Source of the DNA: Streptomyces himalayensis subsp. himalayensis
GTDB taxonomy: Bacteria; Actinomycetota; Actinomycetes; Streptomycetales; Streptomycetaceae
Direction: 5' to 3'
Length of the DNA stretch: 64,000 nt
NCBI RefSeq assembly: GCF_013778455.1
Contig: NZ_JACEHE010000018.1
Coordinates: 1 to 64,000 of the forward strand
Position 1 is the first letter of the stretch, and the number at the start of each line of letters is the position of its first letter. Shown one piece after another: positions 57,483 through 64,000 of the stretch. The notes beneath the pieces are model-generated. The model saw only the letters and a list, made by a program, of their open reading frames with translations. It searched no databases and had not been told where the DNA came from. The translations under genes and the position numbers were made by a program.

Positions 57483-58742
57483 TCAGAGCGAGCGCAGCAG
57501 CCGGTCCGCTGTGCGCAGCGTCTGCCCGGCGACGTTCCTGCCCAGCGTGACGCCGGCCTCGTCCGCCGAACGGGTGTGGATCCCGGAGTAGATCCGGGCG
57601 TCGACGTTCTCGACGGTGAGCTGGTGCCAGGTCGTGTAGGTGCGGGTCACGCCGGGCGCGGTGGGGCTGGCAACCTGGAAGGGCGCGGTGCTGGGTCCGG
57701 CCAGCGCGTCGAGTACGCCCTCTGCCGCGCCCGAGTAGGTGTTGTGGCCGCTCGGGTAGTCGGGGTGGGCGGGGGTGTTGTGGAGTGGCGTCCAGTCCGG
57801 GTCCTGGTCGATCGAGCCGGTGCGGATCGCGGTGACGGGCCGCCAGCGCGTGTGCGCGTACTTGCTGTCAGACGTCGCGATCTGTGTGTCGACGAGCGCG
57901 ACATGGAACAGCGCGACCAGCTTGGCGCGCTCGGCGTCCGAGCGCGGTGCCCGGTCCACCGCGACCCGCAGCGGTTCGGTGTACAGGGTGAGCGAGGAGC
58001 CCAGCCAGAAGTTCGCGGTCTCGGTCTGGTGGGCGGTGCGCTGGGTGCTGTTCTGGGCGCCGTACGCGCGGACCTCGGCCAGTTCTGCCTTGTAGCGACG
58101 GGAGTCGAGCGCCGGCGGCGCGGGCAGCCGGTACTGGTCGGCGCTGGTCAGCGCGAACGGATTGGCGAGCCGGTTGCCGTACTGGGTGGCCGGAGCGTAC
58201 GCCGATGGCGTCGGCTGCCATTCGCCGGGTGCGGGGGCCGGCACCGTGTAGGGCGCGTTGACGGAGGCGGGGTCGAGGCCGTCGCCCTCGCGGGACTTCA
58301 GTGCCAGCTCGGCCTGCCGGGATCCGGCGGCCACGCCCTTGTCCTCGGATGGCCCGTCCGGAATCGCGTCCAGGGTCTGCTGCAGCGCGGCGTCGAGCTG
58401 TTCGGTGCGGGCGGGGGCGAGGGCGGCCAGCGCGTCGTGCACGGCGGAGGCGAGTGCCGCGCTCCGGTACTCGCTGCGGTCGACGCCGGACGGCACGGCG
58501 CGCGTTGCACGTGCGGCCGCGAGCCAGCTGATCGCCCAGGTGCGGCTGTTGGTGACCTGGGTGGTGGCGCCCGCCGCCGCGATGGTCTGCGCCGTGGTGT
58601 CGTACCAGTCGAGGGCGACGGATCCGGCTGCCGCGGCGGACCGTGTGGGCGTCGCGGAGGCGGACGGGACAGCCGCGGTCGCCGCGAGCAGTGCGGTGGC
58701 GCCGAGGGCGACCAGGGCAGGCCGGGATCTGAGCAGGTTCAC
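57483..58742 (-). CDS. secreted vanadium-haloperoxidase-like PAP2 protein
   Basis: The 419-residue protein has an N-terminal signal peptide (MNLLRSRPALVALGATALLA, then cleavage near ASA-TP) and the three vanadate/phosphate-binding motifs in the C-terminal half: KYAHTRWRPVTAI, YPSGHNTYSG and DARIYSGIHTRSADEAG. These match vanadium-dependent haloperoxidases and acid phosphatases. Halide oxidation is possible but not shown. It ends 52 bp from the ligase stop (convergent). Confidence 0.9.
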   Translation of the reverse strand: MNLLRSRPALVALGATALLAATAAVPSASATPTRSAAAAGSVALDWYDTTAQTIAAAGATTQVTNSRTWAISWLAAARATRAVPSGVDRSEYRSAALASAVHDALAALAPARTEQLDAALQQTLDAIPDGPSEDKGVAAGSRQAELALKSREGDGLDPASVNAPYTVPAPAPGEWQPTPSAYAPATQYGNRLANPFALTSADQYRLPAPPALDSRRYKAELAEVRAYGAQNSTQRTAHQTETANFWLGSSLTLYTEPLRVAVDRAPRSDAERAKLVALFHVALVDTQIATSDSKYAHTRWRPVTAIRTGSIDQDPDWTPLHNTPAHPDYPSGHNTYSGAAEGVLDALAGPSTAPFQVASPTAPGVTRTYTTWHQLTVENVDARIYSGIHTRSADEAGVTLGRNVAGQTLRTADRLLRSL

Positions 58743-58833
58743 GAACTCTCCTTGTCTTGAGGGAATCTCCTGCCGTCCGAGGCCCTGGGCGGCCGAGGCG
58801 TCAGCAGGCGGTTTCAGGACTGGCCGGGGGACG

Positions 58834-58962
58834 TTACGAGGCGTACCGGCTCTCCGGCCTGGCCAGTCCGTAGTGGTCAGACCGCGTCGTGCCGGTGTAC
58901 GAGCTCCGGAACAGGCCCCGCTCGCGCAGGACCGGCACGACAGGCGGCCCCAGCGTGGTCAT
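58834..58962 (-). pseudogene. remnant of an LLM-class flavin monooxygenase at the end of the ABC operon
   Basis: A 42-codon frame starts ATG at 58962, overlapping the stop of the ATPase gene as ATGA. After MTTLGP it reads VVPVLRERGLFRSSYTGTTR and ends near ESRYAS-stop. The block VVPxLRxRGLFRxxYxGxTxRxHxGL is the usual C-terminus of long-chain luciferase-like monooxygenases (NtaA/SnaA types). So the start and the last 36 or so codons remain and the middle, some 350-400 codons, is gone. A deletion within the fourth gene of a sulfonate-type operon is the simplest reading. Confidence 0.65.
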
Positions 58963-59804
58963 GCCACGCTCTCCTGCGCCGTCGGGTCGAAAGCCGCCGG
59001 GTCGGCCTCCGTCGGATCGACGCCCAGGCGCGCCAGCAGTTCGTCGCGCAGCGCCGCGTACTCAGGGCTGCCGTGGCGGCGCGCCACGGCCGGCCCGACG
59101 GGAACGTCGGCGGCGATGCGGCCCTCGTCCAGGACGACGACCCGGTCGGCGAGGACGATGGCCTCGTCGACGTCGTGCGTGACGAGCAGTACGGCGGGTC
59201 GGTGCCGTTCGCACAGTCGCCTGAGCAGGGTGTGCATACGGATGCGGGTGAGCGCGTCGAGGGCGCCGAACGGCTCGTCCGCCAGAAGCAGTTCGGGTTC
59301 GCGCACCAGGGAGCGGGCGAGCGAGACGCGCTGCTGTTCGCCGCCGGAGAGCTCCACGGGCCAGGCCTTCTCGCGGCCTTGGAGGCCCACCTCGGCGAGT
59401 GCCGCGCGTCCGCGGTCGAGGGCGTCGGGGCCGGTCAGTCCCAGCACCACGTTGCCGAGGACGCGTTTCCACGGCAGCAGCCGGGCGTCCTGGAAGACGA
59501 CGGAGACCTCGGCCGGGGCGATGATCTCGCCGGTGCCGGTGACCTCGTGGTCGAGCCCGCCCAGGGCACGCAGCAGCGTGGACTTGCCTGAGCCGCTACG
59601 GCCCAGCAGGGCGACGAACTCGCCTGCGGCAATGGAGAGTTCGAGGCCGTCGAGGACCTTTCGGTCACCGAAGGCGCGTACGAGACCGGCGATACGAACC
59701 ACTCCGCCGGCCGTACCTGTGGTGGGCCCCACGCCCGGGGCCGTGCCGGTGTTCCTCGCGCCCGGGGTTGTGCCCGTGCTCAGCCCGCCAGTGTGCGCCG
59801 CCAT
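58959..59804 (-). CDS. sulfonate/nitrate-type ABC transporter ATP-binding protein (SsuB-like)
   Basis: The 281-residue ATPase has Walker A LLGRSGSGKSTLLRALGG, Q-loop VFQDARLLPWKRV, signature ELSGGEQQRVSLARSL and Walker B LLLADEPFGALDALTR, the DEPFGALD form being typical of SsuB/TauB. The first 35 residues are a Gly/Thr-rich tail. ATG at 59804 overlaps the permease gene by 25 bp. Its stop overlaps the monooxygenase remnant. Confidence 0.9.
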   Translation of the reverse strand: MAAHTGGLSTGTTPGARNTGTAPGVGPTTGTAGGVVRIAGLVRAFGDRKVLDGLELSIAAGEFVALLGRSGSGKSTLLRALGGLDHEVTGTGEIIAPAEVSVVFQDARLLPWKRVLGNVVLGLTGPDALDRGRAALAEVGLQGREKAWPVELSGGEQQRVSLARSLVREPELLLADEPFGALDALTRIRMHTLLRRLCERHRPAVLLVTHDVDEAIVLADRVVVLDEGRIAADVPVGPAVARRHGSPEYAALRDELLARLGVDPTEADPAAFDPTAQESVA

Positions 59805-60649
59805 GACAGGGCCCTCCTCTCGACGAGCCGGACGAGTCCGTCCGAGACCAGGCCGAGGAGGCCGTAGACGACGAGGCCGACGATGATGATGTCGGTCTGC
59901 CCGTAGGTACGGGCGAGTTCCATCATGTAGCCGATGCCGCTGGTGGCGTTGACCTGCTCGACGACGACGAGCGCCAGCCAGGCGGCGGTGACCGCGAACC
60001 GCATGCCGAGCAGGAAGCCCGGCAGGGCGCCCGGGAGGACGACGTGCCGCAGGAACTGCGGGCGGCTGAGCCGCACCGTCTCGGCGAGCTCGGCGTAGCG
60101 GTTGTCGATGGTGCGCAGCCCGTTGTGGGTGTGGATGTAGATGGGCACGAACACGCCGAGCGCGATGGTGATGACCTTCATCGACTCGCCGATGCCGAAC
60201 CAGAGGATCAGCAGCGGGATGAGGGCGAGCGACGGAATGGCCCTCTTGATCTGCACGGGACCGTCGATGACGCCTTCGCCGAGCCTGCTGAGCCCGGAGA
60301 CGACGGCCAGGGCGAGCCCGGCGGCGACACCGAACAGCAGCCCGAGCAGGGCGCGTTGCGCGGAGGTGGCGAGGTTCGACTGGAGGCGCCCGTCGGCGAT
60401 GAGGTCCCCGGCGGTGGAGACCACGGTCCAGGGCGCGGAGAGGTTGCGGGGGTCGATGAGTCCGGCCGCGGAGCCGGCCGCCCAGACGGCGAGCAGCAGC
60501 GCGGGGCCGAGCGCCCAGCCGTAGCGGATCGGCCGGCCGGGGCCGAGACGGCGGCGGCGCGGACCACCGGGAGCGGCGGCGGTGGACGCGGCCTCCGCGG
60601 CCGTCACGGGGGTCTTGGTCTTCGTCAGAGTGGGTGCATGAGCGCTCAT
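59780..60649 (-). CDS. sulfonate/nitrate-type ABC transporter permease (SsuC-like)
   Basis: The 289-residue binding-protein-dependent permease has about six membrane helices after a 40-residue basic/Ala-rich N-terminus, and the cytosolic EAA loop AELAETVRLSRPQFLRHVVLPGALPG (central part only: SRPQFLRHVVLPGALPG). ATG at 60649 overlaps the stop of the binding protein as ATGA. Confidence 0.9.
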   Translation of the reverse strand: MSAHAPTLTKTKTPVTAAEAASTAAAPGGPRRRRLGPGRPIRYGWALGPALLLAVWAAGSAAGLIDPRNLSAPWTVVSTAGDLIADGRLQSNLATSAQRALLGLLFGVAAGLALAVVSGLSRLGEGVIDGPVQIKRAIPSLALIPLLILWFGIGESMKVITIALGVFVPIYIHTHNGLRTIDNRYAELAETVRLSRPQFLRHVVLPGALPGFLLGMRFAVTAAWLALVVVEQVNATSGIGYMMELARTYGQTDIIIVGLVVYGLLGLVSDGLVRLVERRALSWRRTLAG

Positions 60650-61707
60650 GAGCCTGCCTCCGCATCGGACTTGATGGCGTCGGCCGCGACGGACTCGTAG
60701 CGCCGGTCGAAGAGCGTCTCCGCGTCGAAGCTCTCCTTGCCGGTCTCCTTCGCGAGCAGGTCGATGGTCCCCTGCTGGCGCTCGATGGCCGAGGTCCAGT
60801 CGGCGGGGATGTCGGGGTGCCCGTTCTGCTTGACGAGATACTCGCCGTCCTCGCGCGTCAGCCCCTGGTCCTTGATGTAGTACCCCTCGATCCACTCGTC
60901 CGGGTGCTGGTCGATCCATACCTGTGCGCGCGCCCAGAACTTGACGAACTCCCTTATCGCGGCCGCCTTTTCGGGATCGCTCACTGCCTCCGTGGGCACC
61001 CACAGATGGCCGGGATCGTCGCGAAGTCCGTGCGGAATGGTCTTTGCGCCGTCCTTCCCGTACTTCGCGGGATAGCGCTTGATGTTGACGCTGCCTAGCG
61101 GGGCGGCATCGACCTGGCGGCTGCCGAGAGCGGTCGGATACGCGTCGCCGGTGCTGGGCAGCTCGACGAGTTCCACGTCCTCCTTGGTCAGCCCGGCCTT
61201 GGCGAGGATGCGCAGGACGAGGGCGCCCTGGGCCTGCCCGGGACTGTAGGCGATCTTCTTTCCGCGCAGGTCCTTCAGGGAGTCGATATCGGCACCGGGG
61301 GCGATGCCGAGTTCGTACGTGGGGTGGTCGATCGGGTCCTTGCGGAATTCGGCGGCCACCAGCTTCGTGTCGAGACCCGTCCAGTGAGCGTGAATGGAGG
61401 GTATTTCCGCAGCGGAGCATACGTCCAGCGAATGTGCCCGGAATGCTTCGGAGCACTGGGGTCCGCCACTGAGATTGGCCCATTTCGCCTTGAAGGGCAG
61501 CTTGTCTATCTCACCGGAGAGTTTCAGGGCGACATGGATTTCGGGCGACCCGATGGTGAGTGTCGTATCGGGATCCACCTTTTCCGGAATCTTGACGTCG
61601 GCGACGTTCTTCGACTCGGCGGTGGATGCCGTTGTGCCGGCGCAGCCGGCCAGCAGCAGTGGAGCTATCAGGGCAGCGCTGAGCGCGACCCGTGTGCGTA
61701 CGGACAT
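60646..61707 (-). CDS. sulfonate-type ABC transporter substrate-binding lipoprotein (SsuA-like)
   Basis: The 353-residue lipoprotein has the signal MSVRTRVALSAALIAPLLLA followed by the lipobox cysteine (LLAGC). Type II periplasmic-binding fold: LTIGSPEIHVALKLSGEI, then the domain-cross-over region DLRGKKIAYSPGQAQG. The best-known relatives bind aliphatic sulfonates or taurine. ATG at 61707 is the first codon giving a proper signal peptide; the open frame continues into an upstream repeat tract but has no start there. The leader peptide 234 nt upstream supports a sulfur-related role. Confidence 0.88.
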   Translation of the reverse strand: MSVRTRVALSAALIAPLLLAGCAGTTASTAESKNVADVKIPEKVDPDTTLTIGSPEIHVALKLSGEIDKLPFKAKWANLSGGPQCSEAFRAHSLDVCSAAEIPSIHAHWTGLDTKLVAAEFRKDPIDHPTYELGIAPGADIDSLKDLRGKKIAYSPGQAQGALVLRILAKAGLTKEDVELVELPSTGDAYPTALGSRQVDAAPLGSVNIKRYPAKYGKDGAKTIPHGLRDDPGHLWVPTEAVSDPEKAAAIREFVKFWARAQVWIDQHPDEWIEGYYIKDQGLTREDGEYLVKQNGHPDIPADWTSAIERQQGTIDLLAKETGKESFDAETLFDRRYESVAADAIKSDAEAGS

Positions 61708-61732
61708 GGGCGTGTTCCCCGGTTCTTCAGGA

Positions 61733-61827
61733 CCTTCACGGAGATCTGCAGGAGCCTCACGGAGGTGCGTACGAGCCGCGAGGTCTGTACGAGCCTCACG
61801 GAGATCGGTACGAGCCTCACGGAGTTC
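61733..61827 (-). repeat. 18-21-bp tandem repeats between the leader peptide and the binding-protein gene
   Basis: The sequence GAGCCTCACGG recurs at 61752, 61791 and 61812, with a variant GAGCCGCGAGG at 61773. Period is 21, 18 and 21 bp. They lie 26 to 120 bp upstream of the binding-protein ATG, inside the mRNA leader, and could form alternative stem-loops. Confidence 0.75.
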
Positions 61828-61940
61828 TGCGGGAAGTTGCACGAAGGCATGGAAAGGAAGCGCTAGGAGCGCGCTGGGAAATGCGGATTATGCGCGCGGC
61901 CAAGAGCGTCCACAGAGCAGCGGACGGGGGCCTACGAAGG

Positions 61941-62015
61941 TCAGCGACACAGAGCGCCGGAGACGCGCATCAGATCGACAGCGCGCCGCTGTGTGAGGCG
62001 CTGGAATATCCACAT
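61941..62015 (-). CDS. sulfur-metabolism leader peptide
   Basis: A 24-codon frame (ATG 62015, TGA 61941-61943) encodes MWIFQRLTQRRAVDLMRVSG followed by ALCR. The end RRxVDLxRVxxALCR matches the small leader peptides that precede sulfur-uptake and cysteine-related operons in Streptomyces (as I recall them), and ends with a Cys-Arg pair before the stop. It is probably leaderless: a strong promoter -10 lies 7 nt before the ATG. An in-frame ATG at 62033 is an alternative. Ribosome stalling at the Cys codon under cysteine shortage could control the downstream ABC genes. Confidence 0.75.
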   Translation of the reverse strand: MWIFQRLTQRRAVDLMRVSGALCR

Positions 62016-62022
62016 GCCGCCG

Positions 62023-62051
62023 AAGTTATCCATGACCCAAGGAACGGTCAA
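62023..62051 (-). promoter_or_regulatory. sigma-70-type promoter of the sulfonate operon
   Basis: On the minus strand TTGACC (62046-62051), a 17-bp spacer and TAACTT (62023-62028), then 7 nt to the leader-peptide ATG at 62015. This is the best promoter match in the window. Confidence 0.75.
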
Positions 62052-62157
62052 GAGCCCTCCCTGGTTTACGCCATGCCGCAATACCGCCTTTGTACTTCCG
62101 CCATGCGGGCGTTACACCCGGCGGACCGACACCGGGGTATGTCCACCCAAAGGGGGT

Positions 62158-63180
62158 ATGCCCCTCGGCAGAAGAACCGAGGACGCGGACACGGGGGCCG
62201 GTGTGGACAGTGGAGCGCTGACGCGAATACGTCGCTGGACGGCAACGGTGGCGGTACTGACCACGCTGGCCGTGGGCTGCACGACAGGGGGCGGTCCGGA
62301 TGAGGGCTCGCGTCCCGGTGAGCGGACGCCGGCGCCCGAGACTTCCGAGCCCGGCGGCGGTGGCGATGGCCCCGTCCTGGCCGTGAAGATCGACAACGTG
62401 CGTCAGGCGCGCCCGCAGACCGGCCTTGACGCGGCCGACGTCGTGTACGTCGAGCAGGTGGAGGGCGGGCTGAGCAGGCTGATGGCCGTGTACGCGACGC
62501 GGCTTCCGTCCGTCGTGGGGCCGGTGCGCAGTGCACGTGAGACGGATCTGGAGCTGCTGCGGCAGTTCGACCGTCCGACGCTCGCCTACTCGGGGGCGCA
62601 GTCGAAGCTGCAGCCGCTGATCGACGCGGCGCCGCTCGCCGCCATGGCTCCCGGCAAGGCTCCTTCGGGCGCCTACTTCCGAGGCGCGGACCGGGTCGCA
62701 CCGTACAACCTCTATCTACGCCCGGCAGCGCTGAAGCCGGCGCCGAAGCCGGGTGGGCTCGCGAGTACCGGGTTCGAGTTCGGTGCGGCGCCGGAGGGCG
62801 GCACGGTGACCAGGGAGCGGAAGGTCCGCTTCCCTGCCGCCCGCTTCACCTTCACCTGGTCTGCGGACCAGAAGAAGTGGCTGGTTGCCATGGACGGAAC
62901 TGCGGCCCGCACGGCCGAGGGGAAGCGGCTCGCCGCCTCCACCGTCGTCGTCCAGTACGTCGCCGTGCGGGACTCCCGGTTCCACGACCGCTGGGGCAAT
63001 GTGTCCCCGTTCTCGGAAACGGTGGGCGAGGGGTCGGCGGTCGTACTCCGTGACGGCCGCGCCTACGACACCCGCTGGGAGCGCTCTTCGGCGGAGGACG
63101 GGACCGGGTTCACGACGGCTGAGGGAAAGCGGATGACGTTCGCGCCCGGCCAGGTGTGGGTGGTGCTCGTGAAGGCGTGA
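62158..63180 (+). CDS. DUF3048 (YerB-like) lipoprotein
   Basis: The 340-residue protein has a signal RIRRWTATVAVLTTLAVGC whose Cys is the lipidation site, a Gly/Pro-rich linker, then the two DUF3048 regions: PVLAVKIDNVRQARPQTGLD with ADVVYVEQVEGGLSRLMAVY, and the C-terminal half with FAPGQVWVVLVKA. The function is unknown. ATG at 62158 lies too close to its AGGGGG; a GTG at 62203 would give a shorter, more usual signal region and may be the real start. It is convergent with the MarR gene. Confidence 0.85.
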   Translation: MPLGRRTEDADTGAGVDSGALTRIRRWTATVAVLTTLAVGCTTGGGPDEGSRPGERTPAPETSEPGGGGDGPVLAVKIDNVRQARPQTGLDAADVVYVEQVEGGLSRLMAVYATRLPSVVGPVRSARETDLELLRQFDRPTLAYSGAQSKLQPLIDAAPLAAMAPGKAPSGAYFRGADRVAPYNLYLRPAALKPAPKPGGLASTGFEFGAAPEGGTVTRERKVRFPAARFTFTWSADQKKWLVAMDGTAARTAEGKRLAASTVVVQYVAVRDSRFHDRWGNVSPFSETVGEGSAVVLRDGRAYDTRWERSSAEDGTGFTTAEGKRMTFAPGQVWVVLVKA

Positions 63181-63244
63181 GCGCTCGCGTCCCCACAGCC
63201 GGACCGGCGCCCGCACCTGCCTCGAGCGGCGCCGAGCGGCGCCC

Positions 63245-63284
63245 GCAGTCCTGAGGGGCGCCGGGCGGCACCCCTCAGGACTGC
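63245..63284. terminator. 14-bp perfect stem-loop between convergent genes
   Basis: GCAGTCCTGAGGGG (63245-63258) pairs exactly with CCCCTCAGGACTGC (63271-63284) around a 12-nt loop. The right arm contains the stop and last two codons of the MarR gene, so it serves both genes. Confidence 0.88.
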
Positions 63285-63742
63285 GCCACCAGCGGCTCCC
63301 CCGGATTGCGCAGCCCCTCCGCGGAGTCGGCGACCCGCCGGATCAGATCGATGAAAACGCTCTGCTCCTCGGCGGAGAGCGGGGCGAGGAACACCTGGTT
63401 CATACGGGCCGTGCGCACGATCAGTTTGCGGTGCGTCCGCACACCGTCGTCGGTCAGCCGCAGCAGATAGCGGCGGCCGTCCTGCGGGTCGCGCACCTTG
63501 TCGAGCAGACCGCGGCGGATGAGCCGGCTGATGACCTCCGCGATGGTGGAGCGGTCCAGGCCCACGCGCATGCCCACGGTGCGCTGGTCGAGCCCCGGCT
63601 CGGCGACGAGCGCGTTCAGGACGGCGAACTGCGGCGAGGTGGTCTCCTCGGAGACCATCGAGTTCCACAGCAGGTAGTGGGCCTGCTGCAGCCGTCGGGC
63701 CAGGTGCCCGGGATGGGTGGTCAGGTCCACCGCGGCAGCCAT
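63275..63742 (-). CDS. pcaV: MarR family regulator PcaV (protocatechuate-responsive)
   Basis: The 155-residue MarR protein starts MAAAVDLTTHPGHLARRLQQ and has the winged helix QRTVGMRVGLDRSTIAEVIS and wing RDPQDGRRYLLRLT. It matches, as I remember it, S. coelicolor PcaV, the repressor of protocatechuate catabolism that binds protocatechuate with an N-terminal Arg (Arg16 here). It is divergent from a gene whose first residues fit PcaI. ATG at 63742 has GGAGGAACACAT upstream. Confidence 0.83.
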   Translation of the reverse strand: MAAAVDLTTHPGHLARRLQQAHYLLWNSMVSEETTSPQFAVLNALVAEPGLDQRTVGMRVGLDRSTIAEVISRLIRRGLLDKVRDPQDGRRYLLRLTDDGVRTHRKLIVRTARMNQVFLAPLSAEEQSVFIDLIRRVADSAEGLRNPGEPLVAQS

Positions 63743-63786
63743 ATGTGTTCCTCCACCAGGTCCGTCCGTCGTCCGATTCCGTTCGT

Positions 63787-63807
63787 GCACTGAACAATAC
63801 TCAATGC
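63787..63807. promoter_or_regulatory. candidate PcaV operator
   Basis: GCACTGA-N7-TCAATGC is an imperfect inverted repeat (six of seven pairs) located 45 bp upstream of the pcaV start, in the divergent region (63743-63967) shared with pcaI. Confidence 0.4.
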
Positions 63808-63967
63808 CAACCCCTCCCCTGTCGAGCTACTGAAGGGCCTTCTCCTGGGGCCTTGACGGTTCAACGATCGGATGGCAGCTTGTGTGAAACCTCGCGGTAA
63901 TAGTCAGTGCCCTGATTAATTATGGCGTGCCAGGGCCCTGAGCGCTCGAAGAGATGAGGCTTCACGG

Positions 63968-64000
63968 ATGGACAAGGTGGTCGCCACAGCCGCTGCGGCC
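63968..64000 (+). CDS. pcaI: 3-oxoacid CoA-transferase subunit A, N-terminal fragment
   Basis: Only 11 codons are visible: MDKVVATAAAA, the typical start of CoA-transferase alpha subunits (next residues would be VADIPDGASLAVGGFG-like). With pcaV divergent, it is most likely PcaI, which activates 3-oxoadipate. The gene continues past the right edge. Confidence 0.5.
   Translation, partial: MDKVVATAAAA

Larger units (their letters stand above)
61708..62157. other. 450-bp leader and divergent promoter region
   Basis: Between the binding-protein gene and the DUF3048 gene. From left to right it holds the tandem repeats, an unassigned stretch (61830-61940), the leader peptide, the promoter at 62023-62051 and about 100 bp that should include the DUF3048 promoter. 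A direct repeat GGGGTATG occurs at about 62134 and 62153. Confidence 0.6.

Noticed and set aside
60646..61842. Longer binding-protein start at GTG 61842
   Set aside because: It would place 45 repeat-encoded residues before a perfect lipoprotein signal peptide, which must be N-terminal.
1..64000. tRNA, rRNA, prophage, integrase or biosynthetic megasynthase genes
   Set aside because: I looked for tRNA-like cloverleafs at gene gaps, integrase motifs and modular synthase domains and saw none; short RNAs without strong structure could still have been missed.

Overview
The window is about 70 % G+C with strong G/C preference at third codon positions, and it carries WhiB-like, SsgA-like and LPFR-motif small proteins. 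I read it as a chromosomal core segment of a Streptomyces. From memory, the gene order resembles the S. coelicolor region between the hopanoid cluster and the pca (protocatechuate) operon, read in reverse. I saw no rRNA, tRNA, CRISPR array, integrase or intact insertion sequence.

Left end (1-8.8 kb, minus strand): a tightly coupled hopanoid operon, hpnC-hpnD-small protein-hpnE-polyprenyl synthase-shc-phosphorylase-hpnH-ispG. Its products make presqualene diphosphate, squalene, hopene and adenosylhopane, and ispG feeds the MEP pathway. A 50-codon gene overlaps both hpnD and hpnE and is easy to miss. Next (9.2-16.2 kb, minus strand) is a seven-gene operon: a two-domain CDP-alcohol phosphatidyltransferase, a LicC-like nucleotidyltransferase, an AraM-like glycerol-1-phosphate dehydrogenase, a second CDP-alcohol phosphatidyltransferase, a glycosyltransferase and a TagGH-like exporter. 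I infer a pathway for an undescribed, exported glycerol-1-phosphate-based lipid or wall polymer, and this is the main candidate for a new system. A divergent epimerase gene shares its control region, which holds 23-bp tandem repeats.

Middle (17-48 kb): mostly single genes. These are a cation efflux protein, a methyltransferase behind a short upstream reading frame, type 1 isopentenyl-diphosphate isomerase, an anti-sigma-type ATPase, a DUF308 membrane protein, an enoyl-CoA hydratase with a Gly-Gly-Ser linker, a DJ-1 and GlxA regulator pair, an LPFR small protein, Tex, ABC-F and SpoU proteins, a rifampicin monooxygenase with its rifamycin-associated element, an MpaB-type oxygenase, an orphan AtpF-like protein, an amino-acid permease, a MerR regulator, a beta-oxidation set (fadB, fadA, CoA-transferase), a frameshifted MmcQ protein, a saccharopine-dehydrogenase-like reductase and endonuclease V.

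Right end (48-64 kb): an ssgD-like gene, a second ABC-F protein, a secreted cupin, a dimethylarginine hydrolase, an acyl-ACP desaturase behind a 31-bp near-perfect palindrome, a WhiB-like protein, a 167-bp element bounded by 21-bp perfect inverted repeats, a divergent LigD-polymerase and LigC ligase pair, a vanadium-haloperoxidase-like protein, and a sulfonate-type ABC operon. That operon has a leader peptide and a clear promoter upstream, and its last gene, a flavin monooxygenase, is reduced to a 42-codon remnant. The window ends with a DUF3048 lipoprotein and the divergent pcaV/pcaI pair.

Short tandem repeats and a REP-like palindrome family occur across the window, several of them inside coding sequences, where they add residues without breaking the frame.
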